From positions 1 to 11,880 of the forward strand of contig JBCCSZ010000246.1 in NCBI GenBank assembly GCA_039199225.1: 11,880 nucleotides of DNA. Direction: 5' to 3'. Under the pieces are notes generated by a model. That model searched no databases. It was not told the DNA's origin and saw nothing but the letters and a program-made list of their open reading frames with translations. A program made the translations under genes and the position numbers. The stretch's first letter is position 1. Each line of letters opens with the position of its first letter. The stretch comes from JBCCSZ01 sp039199225. Its GTDB lineage: Bacteria > Bacteroidota > Bacteroidia > Chitinophagales > Saprospiraceae. Shown piece after piece: positions 1-7,334 of the stretch.

Positions 1-13
1 CTATCTACTGAAC
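1..13 (+). repeat. Left terminal inverted repeat of the IS element
   Basis: The sequence ctatctactgaac is the exact reverse complement of 1276-1288. The transposase stop codon (TAG on the minus strand, 5-7) lies inside this repeat, so the end of the gene and the end of the element are shared. Confidence 0.85.
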
Positions 14-1204
14 GATAGATTTATTTAATATGTAGCTTTTATGCTCCAATATTTCAAATACTTGATTGAATATTTGGAGAATGAGTTTGAAAAGTTCTTT
101 GACATTGCGGACAATTTTTCTCAGGCGTTCGATTCCTAATTTGAAAATCGACTTAGCAGGATATTGTTTACCATCTTTGTAAGTTTTGATTTTAACATCT
201 TCATGAAGTTTTTCTTCAAATGATTGTCGAACACTAAGAGCATATACAATGGAAACAATTCCCAACATGATTTCAATTTTGTGGGAACCTACTAAATTGA
301 AGTCCTCTAAATTGAGTCCTTTTGATTTAGTATGGCCGAAGGCAGTTTCTATAGTCCACCTATCAAAGTAATGTGTTGACGCATTACCAGGATCTTCCAC
401 CATAGCGGCTAATAACCATTGTTCTTTGTTTGGGGCTAAAACTTGTTGTGCATCATTATTGGTTACTCGAAAAGGAATAACAATTTCATCTGCAGATATA
501 ATTTCTATTTCAGATAAATTATATCTTTTCAGGTATCTAGCAAGTATAGCAGTACTATATTCTTTTTCCATCATCTGGTTATTACGCCAGATTCGAAATT
601 TCTGATTTTTCCGTAAGCGAATTACAAAACCAATTTTATTTTTGACTAAATAATCAAACCAGTCTGAACCAATAAACTCTCGGTCAGCATATAAGATCAA
701 ATCAGGTAAAGGGATATTGGTAGCTTTCCACCAGGCTCTTAATCGATCCATTAGAAAAATACGCTCTTGGGTAGATGAGTTTTTACGCTGACCCAAATCT
801 AACCAGACTAAGGGAATGAAAACTTTGTGGTCATTTTCAATGATATAGCCTAGTACCAACAGATTGTGCCAACGGTTACCTATTTGCCATTCGGTTCTAT
901 CTATTACAAGTCTTCCGTCTGATAAATGAAAGGTTAGATAAAATACAACCAAAAAGTAACATTTAAGTAATTGTTCATATCTACCGGTCTGAAAATGATC
1001 GATAAACATGGCATACAACTGCTTTTGACTCTTTTGTACATCTGGCAACCGACTCAAACTTTCTGCACAATCACTCAAGTTAACCGTCTTGCTTTCTAAA
1101 ATTCCTTGAATCAGTAGCAAACTCCTTTCAGTTTGCTTATCATTTATAATTTGTCCGAATTGTCGGCGCAATTCTTGTTCTACTTTAAGTCTAGTTTTAT
1201 TCAT
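5..1204 (-). CDS. IS4-family transposase (DDE, YREK signature)
   Basis: A 399-residue transposase of RNase H-like DDE fold that would cut and join the ends of its own element. The catalytic residues can be read directly: D102 in VIDRTEW, D174 in YADREF, and E286 inside the IS4 signature Y279-x2-R282-x3-E286-x6-K293, which has exactly the family spacing. The length matches IS4-family enzymes of about 400 residues. The N-terminal 100 residues are helical and probably contact the terminal repeats, and the C-terminus is Lys/Ile-rich. The frame is uninterrupted, so the enzyme may be active. The ATG start at 1204 has no Shine-Dalgarno sequence, as is usual in Bacteroidota. The IS4 subgroup cannot be assigned by eye. 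Confidence 0.93.
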   Translation of the reverse strand: MNKTRLKVEQELRRQFGQIINDKQTERSLLLIQGILESKTVNLSDCAESLSRLPDVQKSQKQLYAMFIDHFQTGRYEQLLKCYFLVVFYLTFHLSDGRLVIDRTEWQIGNRWHNLLVLGYIIENDHKVFIPLVWLDLGQRKNSSTQERIFLMDRLRAWWKATNIPLPDLILYADREFIGSDWFDYLVKNKIGFVIRLRKNQKFRIWRNNQMMEKEYSTAILARYLKRYNLSEIEIISADEIVIPFRVTNNDAQQVLAPNKEQWLLAAMVEDPGNASTHYFDRWTIETAFGHTKSKGLNLEDFNLVGSHKIEIMLGIVSIVYALSVRQSFEEKLHEDVKIKTYKDGKQYPAKSIFKLGIERLRKIVRNVKELFKLILQIFNQVFEILEHKSYILNKSIVQ

Positions 1205-1275
1205 TGGACTTTGTAGAGCAAATTGTGTTCTATTAAGTCCTTTTTTTATATGTCTATATATTATAAAATTTTACT

Positions 1276-1288
1276 GTTCAGTAGATAG
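1276..1288 (-). repeat. Right terminal inverted repeat of the IS element
   Basis: The sequence gttcagtagatag mirrors bases 1-13. Between it and the transposase start (1204) is an AT-rich stretch with tataatata-like sequence on the minus strand, where the transposase promoter would be expected; no precise promoter is assigned. Confidence 0.85.
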
Positions 1289-1349
1289 ATTGAAAGAGCA
1301 TTAAGGACGTTTTGGGTACTCGACAGGGAAGTACAATAAAGAAGTAAAC

Positions 1350-2186
1350 ATGCGTTGTAAATTCTTGATTGTCGCCTCACTTTTTGTGGGGCTGAGTTCC
1401 TGCGTCAGCAAAAAGAAATATGTAGCAGCTTTGCGTCTTCATCAAAATTGGGAAGACCGGGCCAATGCCCTTGCGGATGAGTTGAGCCAAGAGCGAGAAG
1501 TACAAGCCGATTTGCGGCGACAGGTGGCCGATGTAGATTACCGTTTCAATCAACTGAGGATGGACAGCATCCAACGACAGGCAGCTGTAAATACTTGCTT
1601 GGAAAACCTTCAGCGGTCAAACCACAAGATGGAAACCCTCCGCCTCACATTGGATTCATTGGCAATGCGGGAGATTGCCGTGGAGGTTGAACAAACTGCC
1701 AATCCCCTGTTGTCGAAAATGGAATCGACCCTTAAAAAACGCTTTAGGCAATATTCTGATAGCGAGATCAGTTATACTACCACCAACGAGAAAATCAAAA
1801 TGATTTTTTCAGATTCCCTCCTCTTCCAGCGTGCCAGTCTGAAATTGAACAGCAGAGGACTAAGGTCCATCGGTACACTTTCTCTGGTGCTGGAAAAATA
1901 CCCCCAAATTCAGGTTGTCGTCGTCGGTCATACGGATGATGTACCGATCCGGCGAAAAAATATTCGCGACAATTGGGACCTCAGCGCCCTGCGTGCCTCT
2001 ACCATTGTTCGAATACTGCATCGCGATTTCAACATCGATGCCCATCGTCTGACGATTCAGTCACAGGGACAATTCGACAACTTGGCTTCTAACAATTCCC
2101 CCTCCGGTCGTGCCTCCAACCGTCGGACTGAAATCATTCTAAACCCTCCACCTCCCAAAGACAAAGTCAGGACCCTAAGTCCGTGA
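1350..2186 (+). CDS. OmpA-C (peptidoglycan-binding) outer-membrane lipoprotein
   Basis: A 278-residue protein likely to tie the outer membrane to peptidoglycan. It begins with a lipoprotein signal peptide whose lipobox is LSSC, giving a lipidated Cys18. A charged helical, probably coiled-coil segment follows (about 30-135). The C-terminal OmpA/MotB-like domain spans about 150-268, with GHTDD at 193-197, LSALRA at 211-216 and NRRTEI at 257-262. D196 and R215 correspond to the Asp/Arg pair that holds diaminopimelate in characterised OmpA domains. The insertion between them (DVPIRRKNIRDNWD) is of the longer MotB/YiaD type. The tail is Pro/Lys-rich. The start is an ATG 61 bp after the IS end, so insertion may have altered its promoter. 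The precise role is unknown; a structural envelope role is inferred. Confidence 0.88.
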   Translation: MRCKFLIVASLFVGLSSCVSKKKYVAALRLHQNWEDRANALADELSQEREVQADLRRQVADVDYRFNQLRMDSIQRQAAVNTCLENLQRSNHKMETLRLTLDSLAMREIAVEVEQTANPLLSKMESTLKKRFRQYSDSEISYTTTNEKIKMIFSDSLLFQRASLKLNSRGLRSIGTLSLVLEKYPQIQVVVVGHTDDVPIRRKNIRDNWDLSALRASTIVRILHRDFNIDAHRLTIQSQGQFDNLASNNSPSGRASNRRTEIILNPPPPKDKVRTLSP

Positions 2187-2588
2187 TACTCCCAGCAGGC
2201 TGTAGGTCTTGGCATTGTCTACACTCAAACCTCTTTGGATTGAGTACAGCATTAAAATACCTCCCAGAAAGTGTGTGCATGAGCAAAAGTTTGGTTTCTG
2301 TAGCAGTGTGATTAAGGCTTAAAATTTACCAAAAGTTGCTGTATGCCTTCTTAGGTGTTCAGCTGTTTCATTACCTTTTGTTGAATGGCCTATGCCGAAA
2401 GCAAGGCTACCAGTCAACATTATATGGCGACTTTTGTGCAAGGGAAAAATAACCTATTTAGATTATTGATGTACGTTGAATAATCGGGTATTTTTGTATA
2501 CATATTATTGATATGCAATCCCCGCTTTTCGACTTCCTCCTGTTGACTGTTCGCCCATTTTTGGACTGAGAAACAACACTTTAATTCC
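2187..2588 (+). other. 402-bp intergenic region between the two OmpA-type genes
   Basis: No coding frame is convincing here. A weak hairpin lies at 2223-2245 (9-bp arms actcaaacc/ggattgagt with one mismatch, 5-base loop), 37 bp after the upstream stop codon, but it has no following T-run and is only a possible terminator. The 3' part carries the candidate promoter at 2466-2496. The rest (about 2250-2465) shows nothing recognisable. Confidence 0.5.
2466..2496 (+). promoter_or_regulatory. Candidate Bacteroidota housekeeping promoter for the PD40-OmpA gene
   Basis: TTG at 2466-2468 is followed by exactly 20 bases and then TATTTTTG at 2489-2496, matching the TTTG/TTG-N19-21-TAnnTTTG consensus of the Bacteroidota primary sigma factor. 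It predicts a transcript starting near 2503 and a leader of about 86 nt before the ATG at 2589. Similar AT-rich matches can occur by chance. Confidence 0.55.
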
Positions 2589-4337
2589 ATGAACACACAC
2601 CTGAAGTGGCTGGCATTGCTATGCCTGGTACTGAGTGGGCTGCCTCGTGCAACAGCTCAGGACTATGTCCTTGAAAAGATCAATGCATCTGTCAATACAG
2701 ACCAGTACGATGAGATCGCTCCTTGCGTCAGTGAAGAAGGCAATATGCTTTACTTTACCAGAGTAGGGCATCCTGAATTCGAGCATTCCCTCATAGAAGA
2801 TGGTCACGATCTGCACAAAACGCTTTCTTCCGAAGCTTACAGCGACCGCCTGCGTCAAATTTTCTCCATTCTAGACGGTGAGACGGTTTTTGATCCCGTA
2901 CATTCTGGCTTCAATCAAGACATTTGGGTGGCCCGTAGTGTCAACGATGTCTACGATCAGGTTTACCACCCTGGCTACCCTTTGAACAATGCGCTTCCCA
3001 ATAGTATTAGCACGCTGATGCCTTCGGGGCATGAGATGATTGTCATCAATCAGTTTGCGGCGGATGGTGGGATGAAAAAAGGTTTTTCGAGCATTGTCCA
3101 AGGCAAAAATGGAGAGTGGTCTTTTCCAGAGGCCATCCAAATTGACAACTACCACAATTCTGGTCCGGACGTGAATCTGACTCTAAGCGCTGATGGTCGC
3201 ACGTTGATTTTGGCGATGGAGCGCGAGGATGCCTCCGGGAAAAGCGATCTATATGTCTCTTTTCGCAAGGGGGATAATTCTTGGAGCATGCCCCAAAACC
3301 TGGGACCTTACATCAACACTCCTTATCGTGAAACAACGCCCTTTTTGTGCAAGGATATGAAGACGCTCTTTTATGCCTCCGATCGTGGGAACAACTCGGC
3401 AGGCGGCAGCGACATCTTTATGCAAACCCGCTTGGACGATAGTTGGAAGTTGTGGTCGGCACCAAAGCGTTTTCGCTATCCGGTGAATTCCCGCTCGAAC
3501 GACAGCCATCCCTACTTTAATGAAACGACAGGTCATCTTTATTTTACCTCCAATCGCGATGGCTCTAGTGATATTTTTCGCATACAGATTGAAGAGCCAG
3601 AGCCAGTCGGCGTCGAAATCAGTGGGGTGGTGTTGAATGCCGAGACCATGGAGCCGGTAGCGGCTGATGTTTTAAAAACACTTGAATTTGGAGATGCTTA
3701 TGAGTATTTCCCAAGCACAAACAAGGGAGAATTTCGCTTGGTCGTACCAACTGATCAAGCGGTTGTACTCAAGGCGGTGAAGCAAGATTACGAGGGCGTC
3801 GAGCGCAAAGTAAGCATTGATGAGGCAGAAGATCGAATTACGCTTTTGCTAAAACCACTCCACCTGAGTGCTTCCATCTTAGATATGGACTTACCTGTTC
3901 GGACTGTTGCCTTGGGGGGAACGCCTCCGGAGATGAATTTAAAAGAGGGTGATCGAATTGCACTGGCCCCTATTTACTTTGCACAATCCAAGGCGATTGT
4001 CCTCAAACAATCGTACAGCGAGCTCAATGAATTGGCCCGCATCTTAAAGAAATATCCAAATATCTATATCCGCATTTCCGGTCATACAGACAATCAGGGG
4101 GAAGAGGCTTCCTTATTGAAATTGTCCACAGAACGCGCCGAATCCATCAAGGAATATCTGGTGTACAAAAAGCACATCAAACCAGTGCGCATTCAAACGG
4201 TGGGTCATGGTGGTAACCGGCCTGTCAACGACAACTCGAGCGAAGTACTGAGAAAACAAAACCGCCGAGTGGAGATTGAGGTGATCCATGTGGGGACGAG
4301 TTTTTGGCCGCGAGGACATGGTGGTTCGAGTGAATAA
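2589..4337 (+). CDS. Secreted PD40 beta-propeller / CRD-like / OmpA-C protein
   Basis: A 582-residue envelope protein. Domain order: Sec signal peptide 1-23 (cleavage ATA|Q24), PD40/WD40-like propeller repeats about 35-335, a carboxypeptidase-regulatory-like beta domain about 342-425, and an OmpA-C domain about 455-566. Propeller repeats show motifs such as LSADGRTL, TLFYASDR and HLYFTSNRDG followed by SDIF. The OmpA domain carries GHTDNQG (498-504), LSTERA (512-517) and QNRRVEIEV; D501 and R516 are spaced 15 residues apart, as in peptidoglycan-binding OmpA. The order resembles the T9SS/gliding component PorE, but there is no TPR region. A helical insertion (about 64-108) interrupts the first propeller repeat. 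Many Bacteroidota paralogues share this layout, so a PorE role is not claimed. A terminator follows 44 bp downstream, suggesting a single-gene transcript. Confidence 0.88.
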   Translation: MNTHLKWLALLCLVLSGLPRATAQDYVLEKINASVNTDQYDEIAPCVSEEGNMLYFTRVGHPEFEHSLIEDGHDLHKTLSSEAYSDRLRQIFSILDGETVFDPVHSGFNQDIWVARSVNDVYDQVYHPGYPLNNALPNSISTLMPSGHEMIVINQFAADGGMKKGFSSIVQGKNGEWSFPEAIQIDNYHNSGPDVNLTLSADGRTLILAMEREDASGKSDLYVSFRKGDNSWSMPQNLGPYINTPYRETTPFLCKDMKTLFYASDRGNNSAGGSDIFMQTRLDDSWKLWSAPKRFRYPVNSRSNDSHPYFNETTGHLYFTSNRDGSSDIFRIQIEEPEPVGVEISGVVLNAETMEPVAADVLKTLEFGDAYEYFPSTNKGEFRLVVPTDQAVVLKAVKQDYEGVERKVSIDEAEDRITLLLKPLHLSASILDMDLPVRTVALGGTPPEMNLKEGDRIALAPIYFAQSKAIVLKQSYSELNELARILKKYPNIYIRISGHTDNQGEEASLLKLSTERAESIKEYLVYKKHIKPVRIQTVGHGGNRPVNDNSSEVLRKQNRRVEIEVIHVGTSFWPRGHGGSSE

Positions 4338-4381
4338 ATTGCATACGTTTCCTTATAATCCTATATAGATCCATTAATTCT

Positions 4382-4411
4382 TGGGATGTGACTTGCTCGC
4401 ATCCCATTTTT
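4382..4411 (+). terminator. Rho-independent terminator after the PD40-OmpA gene
   Basis: The arms 4382-4390 (tgggatgtg) and 4398-4406 (cgcatccca) form a 9-bp stem with one G-T wobble and a 7-base loop, directly followed by TTTTT at 4407-4411. The orientation matches the upstream gene, which ends 44 bp earlier. Confidence 0.85.
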
Positions 4412-4538
4412 ATTGAACCATTTCATCATAGTAGCCGTAGCGAAATAAGTAAGTAGGCACTGAACTGGAAAAATTCCCATTGAATTGTTAAATTAAGCGA
4501 TGTTCTAGATCGTTGGATTCATACAAACAATATTGAGC

Positions 4539-5489
4539 ATGAAAAACCTGGATGAAGACCTCAAAAATGCTTTTGATCAAAAGTTACTAAAGGAAAAAAT
4601 TGAAACGCACATTGCTGGTGTCCAACAGAAATTGGACGAGCGGTCCAAGGAACTGAGGGAACTTTTGGAAAAATTTGAGGGCAGCCAAACGCGATTGGAA
4701 GACCTCGAATCCTTTTCACTTCGAAATCTCTTTGTCAAAATTCTGGGAAATGAAAAACAGCAATTTGATCGAGAGCGGCAGAATTGCCTGATGTATGCTT
4801 TACGGATTAAGGAGATCAAAGAAAGAATTGAGTCGAAAAAATTTGAGATCAACGTCCTCAAAGAAAAATTAATCACGCTGAGTGGGGTAGAGGAGGCATA
4901 TGAAAAATTGCTGCGAGACAAAAAGAGTCAGCTCAAGTTTCGGAACAAGGAGTTGTCTAAGGTCATCATCAGTGTAGAAATGAAAATCAGAAAATTGGCC
5001 AGCCAGCAACGGGAAATAAAAGAAGCCATTGCAACAGGTAATAAGACCCTCGGCTGTTTAGAGGAGTTGGACGCAGGTATGAAGGTGATCAAAAACTGGG
5101 GGGCAAAGATAGGAGTCAAAGAATTTCAGTATCTGATTTATCATGAACGTAAATATGTGAAAAGCTTATTGACAAATGTCCGCAAGGTCAATGCTTCGCT
5201 CGATAACTTTATTGATGAGTTGAACGATGTCAGCAGCCAATACAAGCTGGATTATTCTCAATTCATCAAGAATATTTCTCGCTTTCTAGAAAATTTTTAC
5301 GATGGACTGATTTCCGACTGGATCATTCACAAAGAATTAAAAGTTGCTATGAATTTATTGATAGAGACAACTGATAAGGTCCGTCGGTTAATTGAAATGC
5401 TGCACTTTGATCTTGAAAAAACGGCAGAGCAAGAGCAAGGTGTTCACCGGCAACTGGAGGAGATTTTGGTCAATAATAAAATACCTTGA
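4539..5489 (+). CDS. Conserved-looking cytoplasmic coiled-coil protein, unknown function
   Basis: A 316-residue protein with no signal peptide or membrane segment. Residues 10-58 and 70-165 are Lys/Glu-rich with heptad-like Leu/Ile spacing, suggesting two long coiled coils broken by SLRNLFVKILG (60-70). The C-terminal half (about 165-300) is a mixed helical region containing GNKTLGCLEEL, NWGAK (186-190), FIDELNDV (224-231) and a helix ending in SDWIIHKEL. That order resembles, from memory, an uncharacterised bacterial coiled-coil family with a WGxxD-GGG-type motif followed by F-x-x-EL-x-D; the Gly triplet is absent here. ATG at 4539 is preferred over an in-frame TTG two codons upstream (4533). 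It is preceded by a terminator and so probably has its own promoter. No function is assigned. Confidence 0.75.
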   Translation: MKNLDEDLKNAFDQKLLKEKIETHIAGVQQKLDERSKELRELLEKFEGSQTRLEDLESFSLRNLFVKILGNEKQQFDRERQNCLMYALRIKEIKERIESKKFEINVLKEKLITLSGVEEAYEKLLRDKKSQLKFRNKELSKVIISVEMKIRKLASQQREIKEAIATGNKTLGCLEELDAGMKVIKNWGAKIGVKEFQYLIYHERKYVKSLLTNVRKVNASLDNFIDELNDVSSQYKLDYSQFIKNISRFLENFYDGLISDWIIHKELKVAMNLLIETTDKVRRLIEMLHFDLEKTAEQEQGVHRQLEEILVNNKIP

Positions 5490-5799
5490 ATGCACTTTTT
5501 TCGTTTTCGGCTTCTTCAAACAGCTTGAGGCAGAATTTACTTTTGGGAAAAAGTCCATCAAACTCATTATATTTGCAATTCGCTAACTAAGATTGCTGGC
5601 TGAATCGGCGGTCTGGTAAAAATTAACTAAACAGCTGATTACCTGGGAGTTGTGTTGCAGCTTCCCGTAAAACTTTAAATTAAGCTGGGTCATTTTCTGA
5701 CCTTATTGTTATTTACACATCCTTGTCAAGCTTGATTCTCTTCAGAAACCGATGTCATTGTTAAATGAGTAGCTCGTGCTGCGCCTAAATGAGAGTCCC
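5490..5799 (+). other. 310-bp intergenic region with a weak hairpin
   Basis: No convincing gene is present. TACTTTTG at 5538-5545 fits the TAnnTTTG element but has no clear upstream TTG and lies about 255 bp from the next start. An imperfect hairpin at 5639-5670 pairs ttac/gtaa outside an 8-bp bulged stem (arms 5645-5652 and 5658-5666, 5-base loop). It lacks a T-run, so it is neither a clear terminator nor a known riboswitch. Confidence 0.4.
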
Positions 5800-7272
5800 A
5801 TGGTCTTTTTGAAGCATTGCTTAACAACCTTGTGTTATTTTTCCTTGCTGTTTGGCTCCTTTGATCTAAACGCTCAACTATTTATAGAGGCGACCAATCA
5901 GCTCCCTGCGGCAGCGTCCAGCGGACAAAGCGTGGATGCCAAAGCTGTCGACATAGACGGTGATGGCGATTTGGACGTTATTCTTGCCAATGAATTTCAG
6001 CCCAATATTTTATTACTAAATAATGGTTCTGCCGTGTTTACAAACGCTGGAATGGAAGCCATTCCGCAAGCTGTCCACGATAGCGAAGACATTGCTGTGG
6101 CCGACTTCAACCAAGATGGGCATACGGACATCGTTTTTGTCAGCGAAGACGATTTTGAGCATGAATACTATTTCAACAATGGCAATAGTACTTTCAGCCT
6201 AGCGTCTTTTTTACCATTTACTTCTTGCAATGCCGTAGCAACCGGCGACCTAAATCGAGATGGGGCGCCGGACGTATTCCTCGGAAATCGCGAGCAAAAT
6301 ATGCTGTTGATCAACAATGGCAGCGGAGAACTCATCAATGAAACGCCAGATCGGCTGCCAAGTCTTTCCGACCCCACCCACGATGTGAAGCTTGTCGATG
6401 TAGATGCCGATGGCGATGAGGATATTTTATTGGGAAGCGAAAATGGCAACCTGCTGATGATTAACAATGGATTTGGCGTTTTTGCGGACGAGTCTGCTTG
6501 GCGCTTACCACAAAATCTGAATATCGATACGAGGAAAATCGTACCGGCGGACGTGGATGGAGATGGTGACATCGACCTGTTTTTGGCGACCGTCTTATTC
6601 CTGCCGGGCAAAGACCCACAAAATCGACTTTGGTTGAATGATGGCAAGGGATATTTTACGGACGAGACAGAAGACCGCTTGCCCATCCTACCAGATCAAG
6701 CCGTCGATGGTTTCTTCTTTGATTTGGACAATGATGGCGATCAAGACCTGGCCGTATCCGGTGTGTTGAACCAGCCTCTAAAGTTTTACATCAATCAAGG
6801 TGATGGCTTTTTTCAGAATCGGACCAACGATGTGATCGGTGGAACAAGTGTGCTGACGGATTCTATAGACGCCCTTGCTGTTCTTGCTACAGATTTCAAT
6901 GGGGATGGCTATGCGGACATTTATCTGTGCAATAGAGCCGGACAAGACCGCTTGCTCCTGCGCGACCCCAACGTACAATTGACCGGTGGAACGGCTGTTC
7001 AGGTGGTCAAAGATGGGCATGCTTTGTTTCATGTCTACCCCAACCCGACTGCCTCAACCTTTGTGTTGAAAGGTCGAGAGCTTGCCTCAATACAAGGTGC
7101 CTTAGAGTTGACCGATTTGACTGGGCGTTCCATTGCTTGGCTGAATCCATCGAGCGGAGGGACACTAGATGAGGCCACTTATCGCTTGCCACCCAACCTT
7201 CCCGGAGGTACTTATCTTTTGCGTTTCACAGCCGCCAATCAGCTTTATGCTCTGAAGTTGATTCGCATGTAG
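5800..7272 (+). CDS. FG-GAP/VCBS seven-repeat beta-propeller protein, T9SS cargo
   Basis: A 490-residue secreted protein. ATG at 5800 is chosen over an upstream GTG at 5776 because it gives a clean signal peptide, MVFLKHCLTT through LNA|Q26. Seven FG-GAP repeats each carry a calcium-loop motif of type D-x-D/N-x-D-G-x-x-D, starting at D51, D102, D150, D200, D251, D308 and D365. The 48-57-residue spacing fits a closed seven-bladed, integrin-alpha-like propeller. Several blades share an RLP motif and an NNGxGxF-like strand. The C-terminal 82 residues (about 409-490) form a T9SS type-A sorting domain, with VYPNPTASTF at its start and PGGTYLLRF and a final KLIRM strand at its end. It should cross the outer membrane by T9SS and be surface-attached or released. 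The ligand is unknown; adhesion is only an inference. Confidence 0.9.
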   Translation: MVFLKHCLTTLCYFSLLFGSFDLNAQLFIEATNQLPAAASSGQSVDAKAVDIDGDGDLDVILANEFQPNILLLNNGSAVFTNAGMEAIPQAVHDSEDIAVADFNQDGHTDIVFVSEDDFEHEYYFNNGNSTFSLASFLPFTSCNAVATGDLNRDGAPDVFLGNREQNMLLINNGSGELINETPDRLPSLSDPTHDVKLVDVDADGDEDILLGSENGNLLMINNGFGVFADESAWRLPQNLNIDTRKIVPADVDGDGDIDLFLATVLFLPGKDPQNRLWLNDGKGYFTDETEDRLPILPDQAVDGFFFDLDNDGDQDLAVSGVLNQPLKFYINQGDGFFQNRTNDVIGGTSVLTDSIDALAVLATDFNGDGYADIYLCNRAGQDRLLLRDPNVQLTGGTAVQVVKDGHALFHVYPNPTASTFVLKGRELASIQGALELTDLTGRSIAWLNPSSGGTLDEATYRLPPNLPGGTYLLRFTAANQLYALKLIRM

Positions 7273-7334
7273 GCAAACCACCTATCGAGATGCTAAATGT
7301 TTGTCCTGTTTTTATGGGAAGTACATCTTCTCCA

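Larger units (their letters stand above)
1..1288 (-). mobile_element. IS4-family insertion sequence, apparently complete
   Basis: The element holds one full-length transposase gene bounded by perfect 13-bp inverted repeats at 1-13 and 1276-1288. Comparing the outer 30 bp of both ends gives 24 matches, although high AT content contributes to this beyond base 13. The element is visibly more AT-rich than the flanking genes, which fits recent arrival from another source. Its left edge coincides with the first base of the window, so the left flank and target-site duplication cannot be seen and the terminus could extend a few bases further left. The right flank after 1288 begins attgaaagag; a copy of its first bases left of the window would prove the boundary. 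The right end lies 61 bp before the start of the OmpA lipoprotein gene. Confidence 0.85.

Noticed and set aside
4533..4538. TTG start for the coiled-coil protein
   Set aside because: An ATG lies only two codons downstream and nothing favours the rarer start codon.
5639..5670. Hairpin before the FG-GAP gene as a riboswitch or terminator
   Set aside because: The stem is bulged, has no T-run, and no conserved riboswitch core could be recognised.
5776..5799. Upstream GTG start for the FG-GAP protein
   Set aside because: It adds eight residues (MLRLNESP) ahead of a signal peptide that is already complete from the ATG at 5800.
5946..7000. Recurrent gatggcgat-like strings as a DNA repeat array
   Set aside because: They are codons for the D-G-D calcium loops of the FG-GAP repeats and diverge between blades; this is a protein-level repeat, not a CRISPR or DNA repeat.
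7273..7334. Bidirectional terminator between the convergent genes
   Set aside because: Only a short weak stem (gggaag/cttctcc) without a T-run is present.
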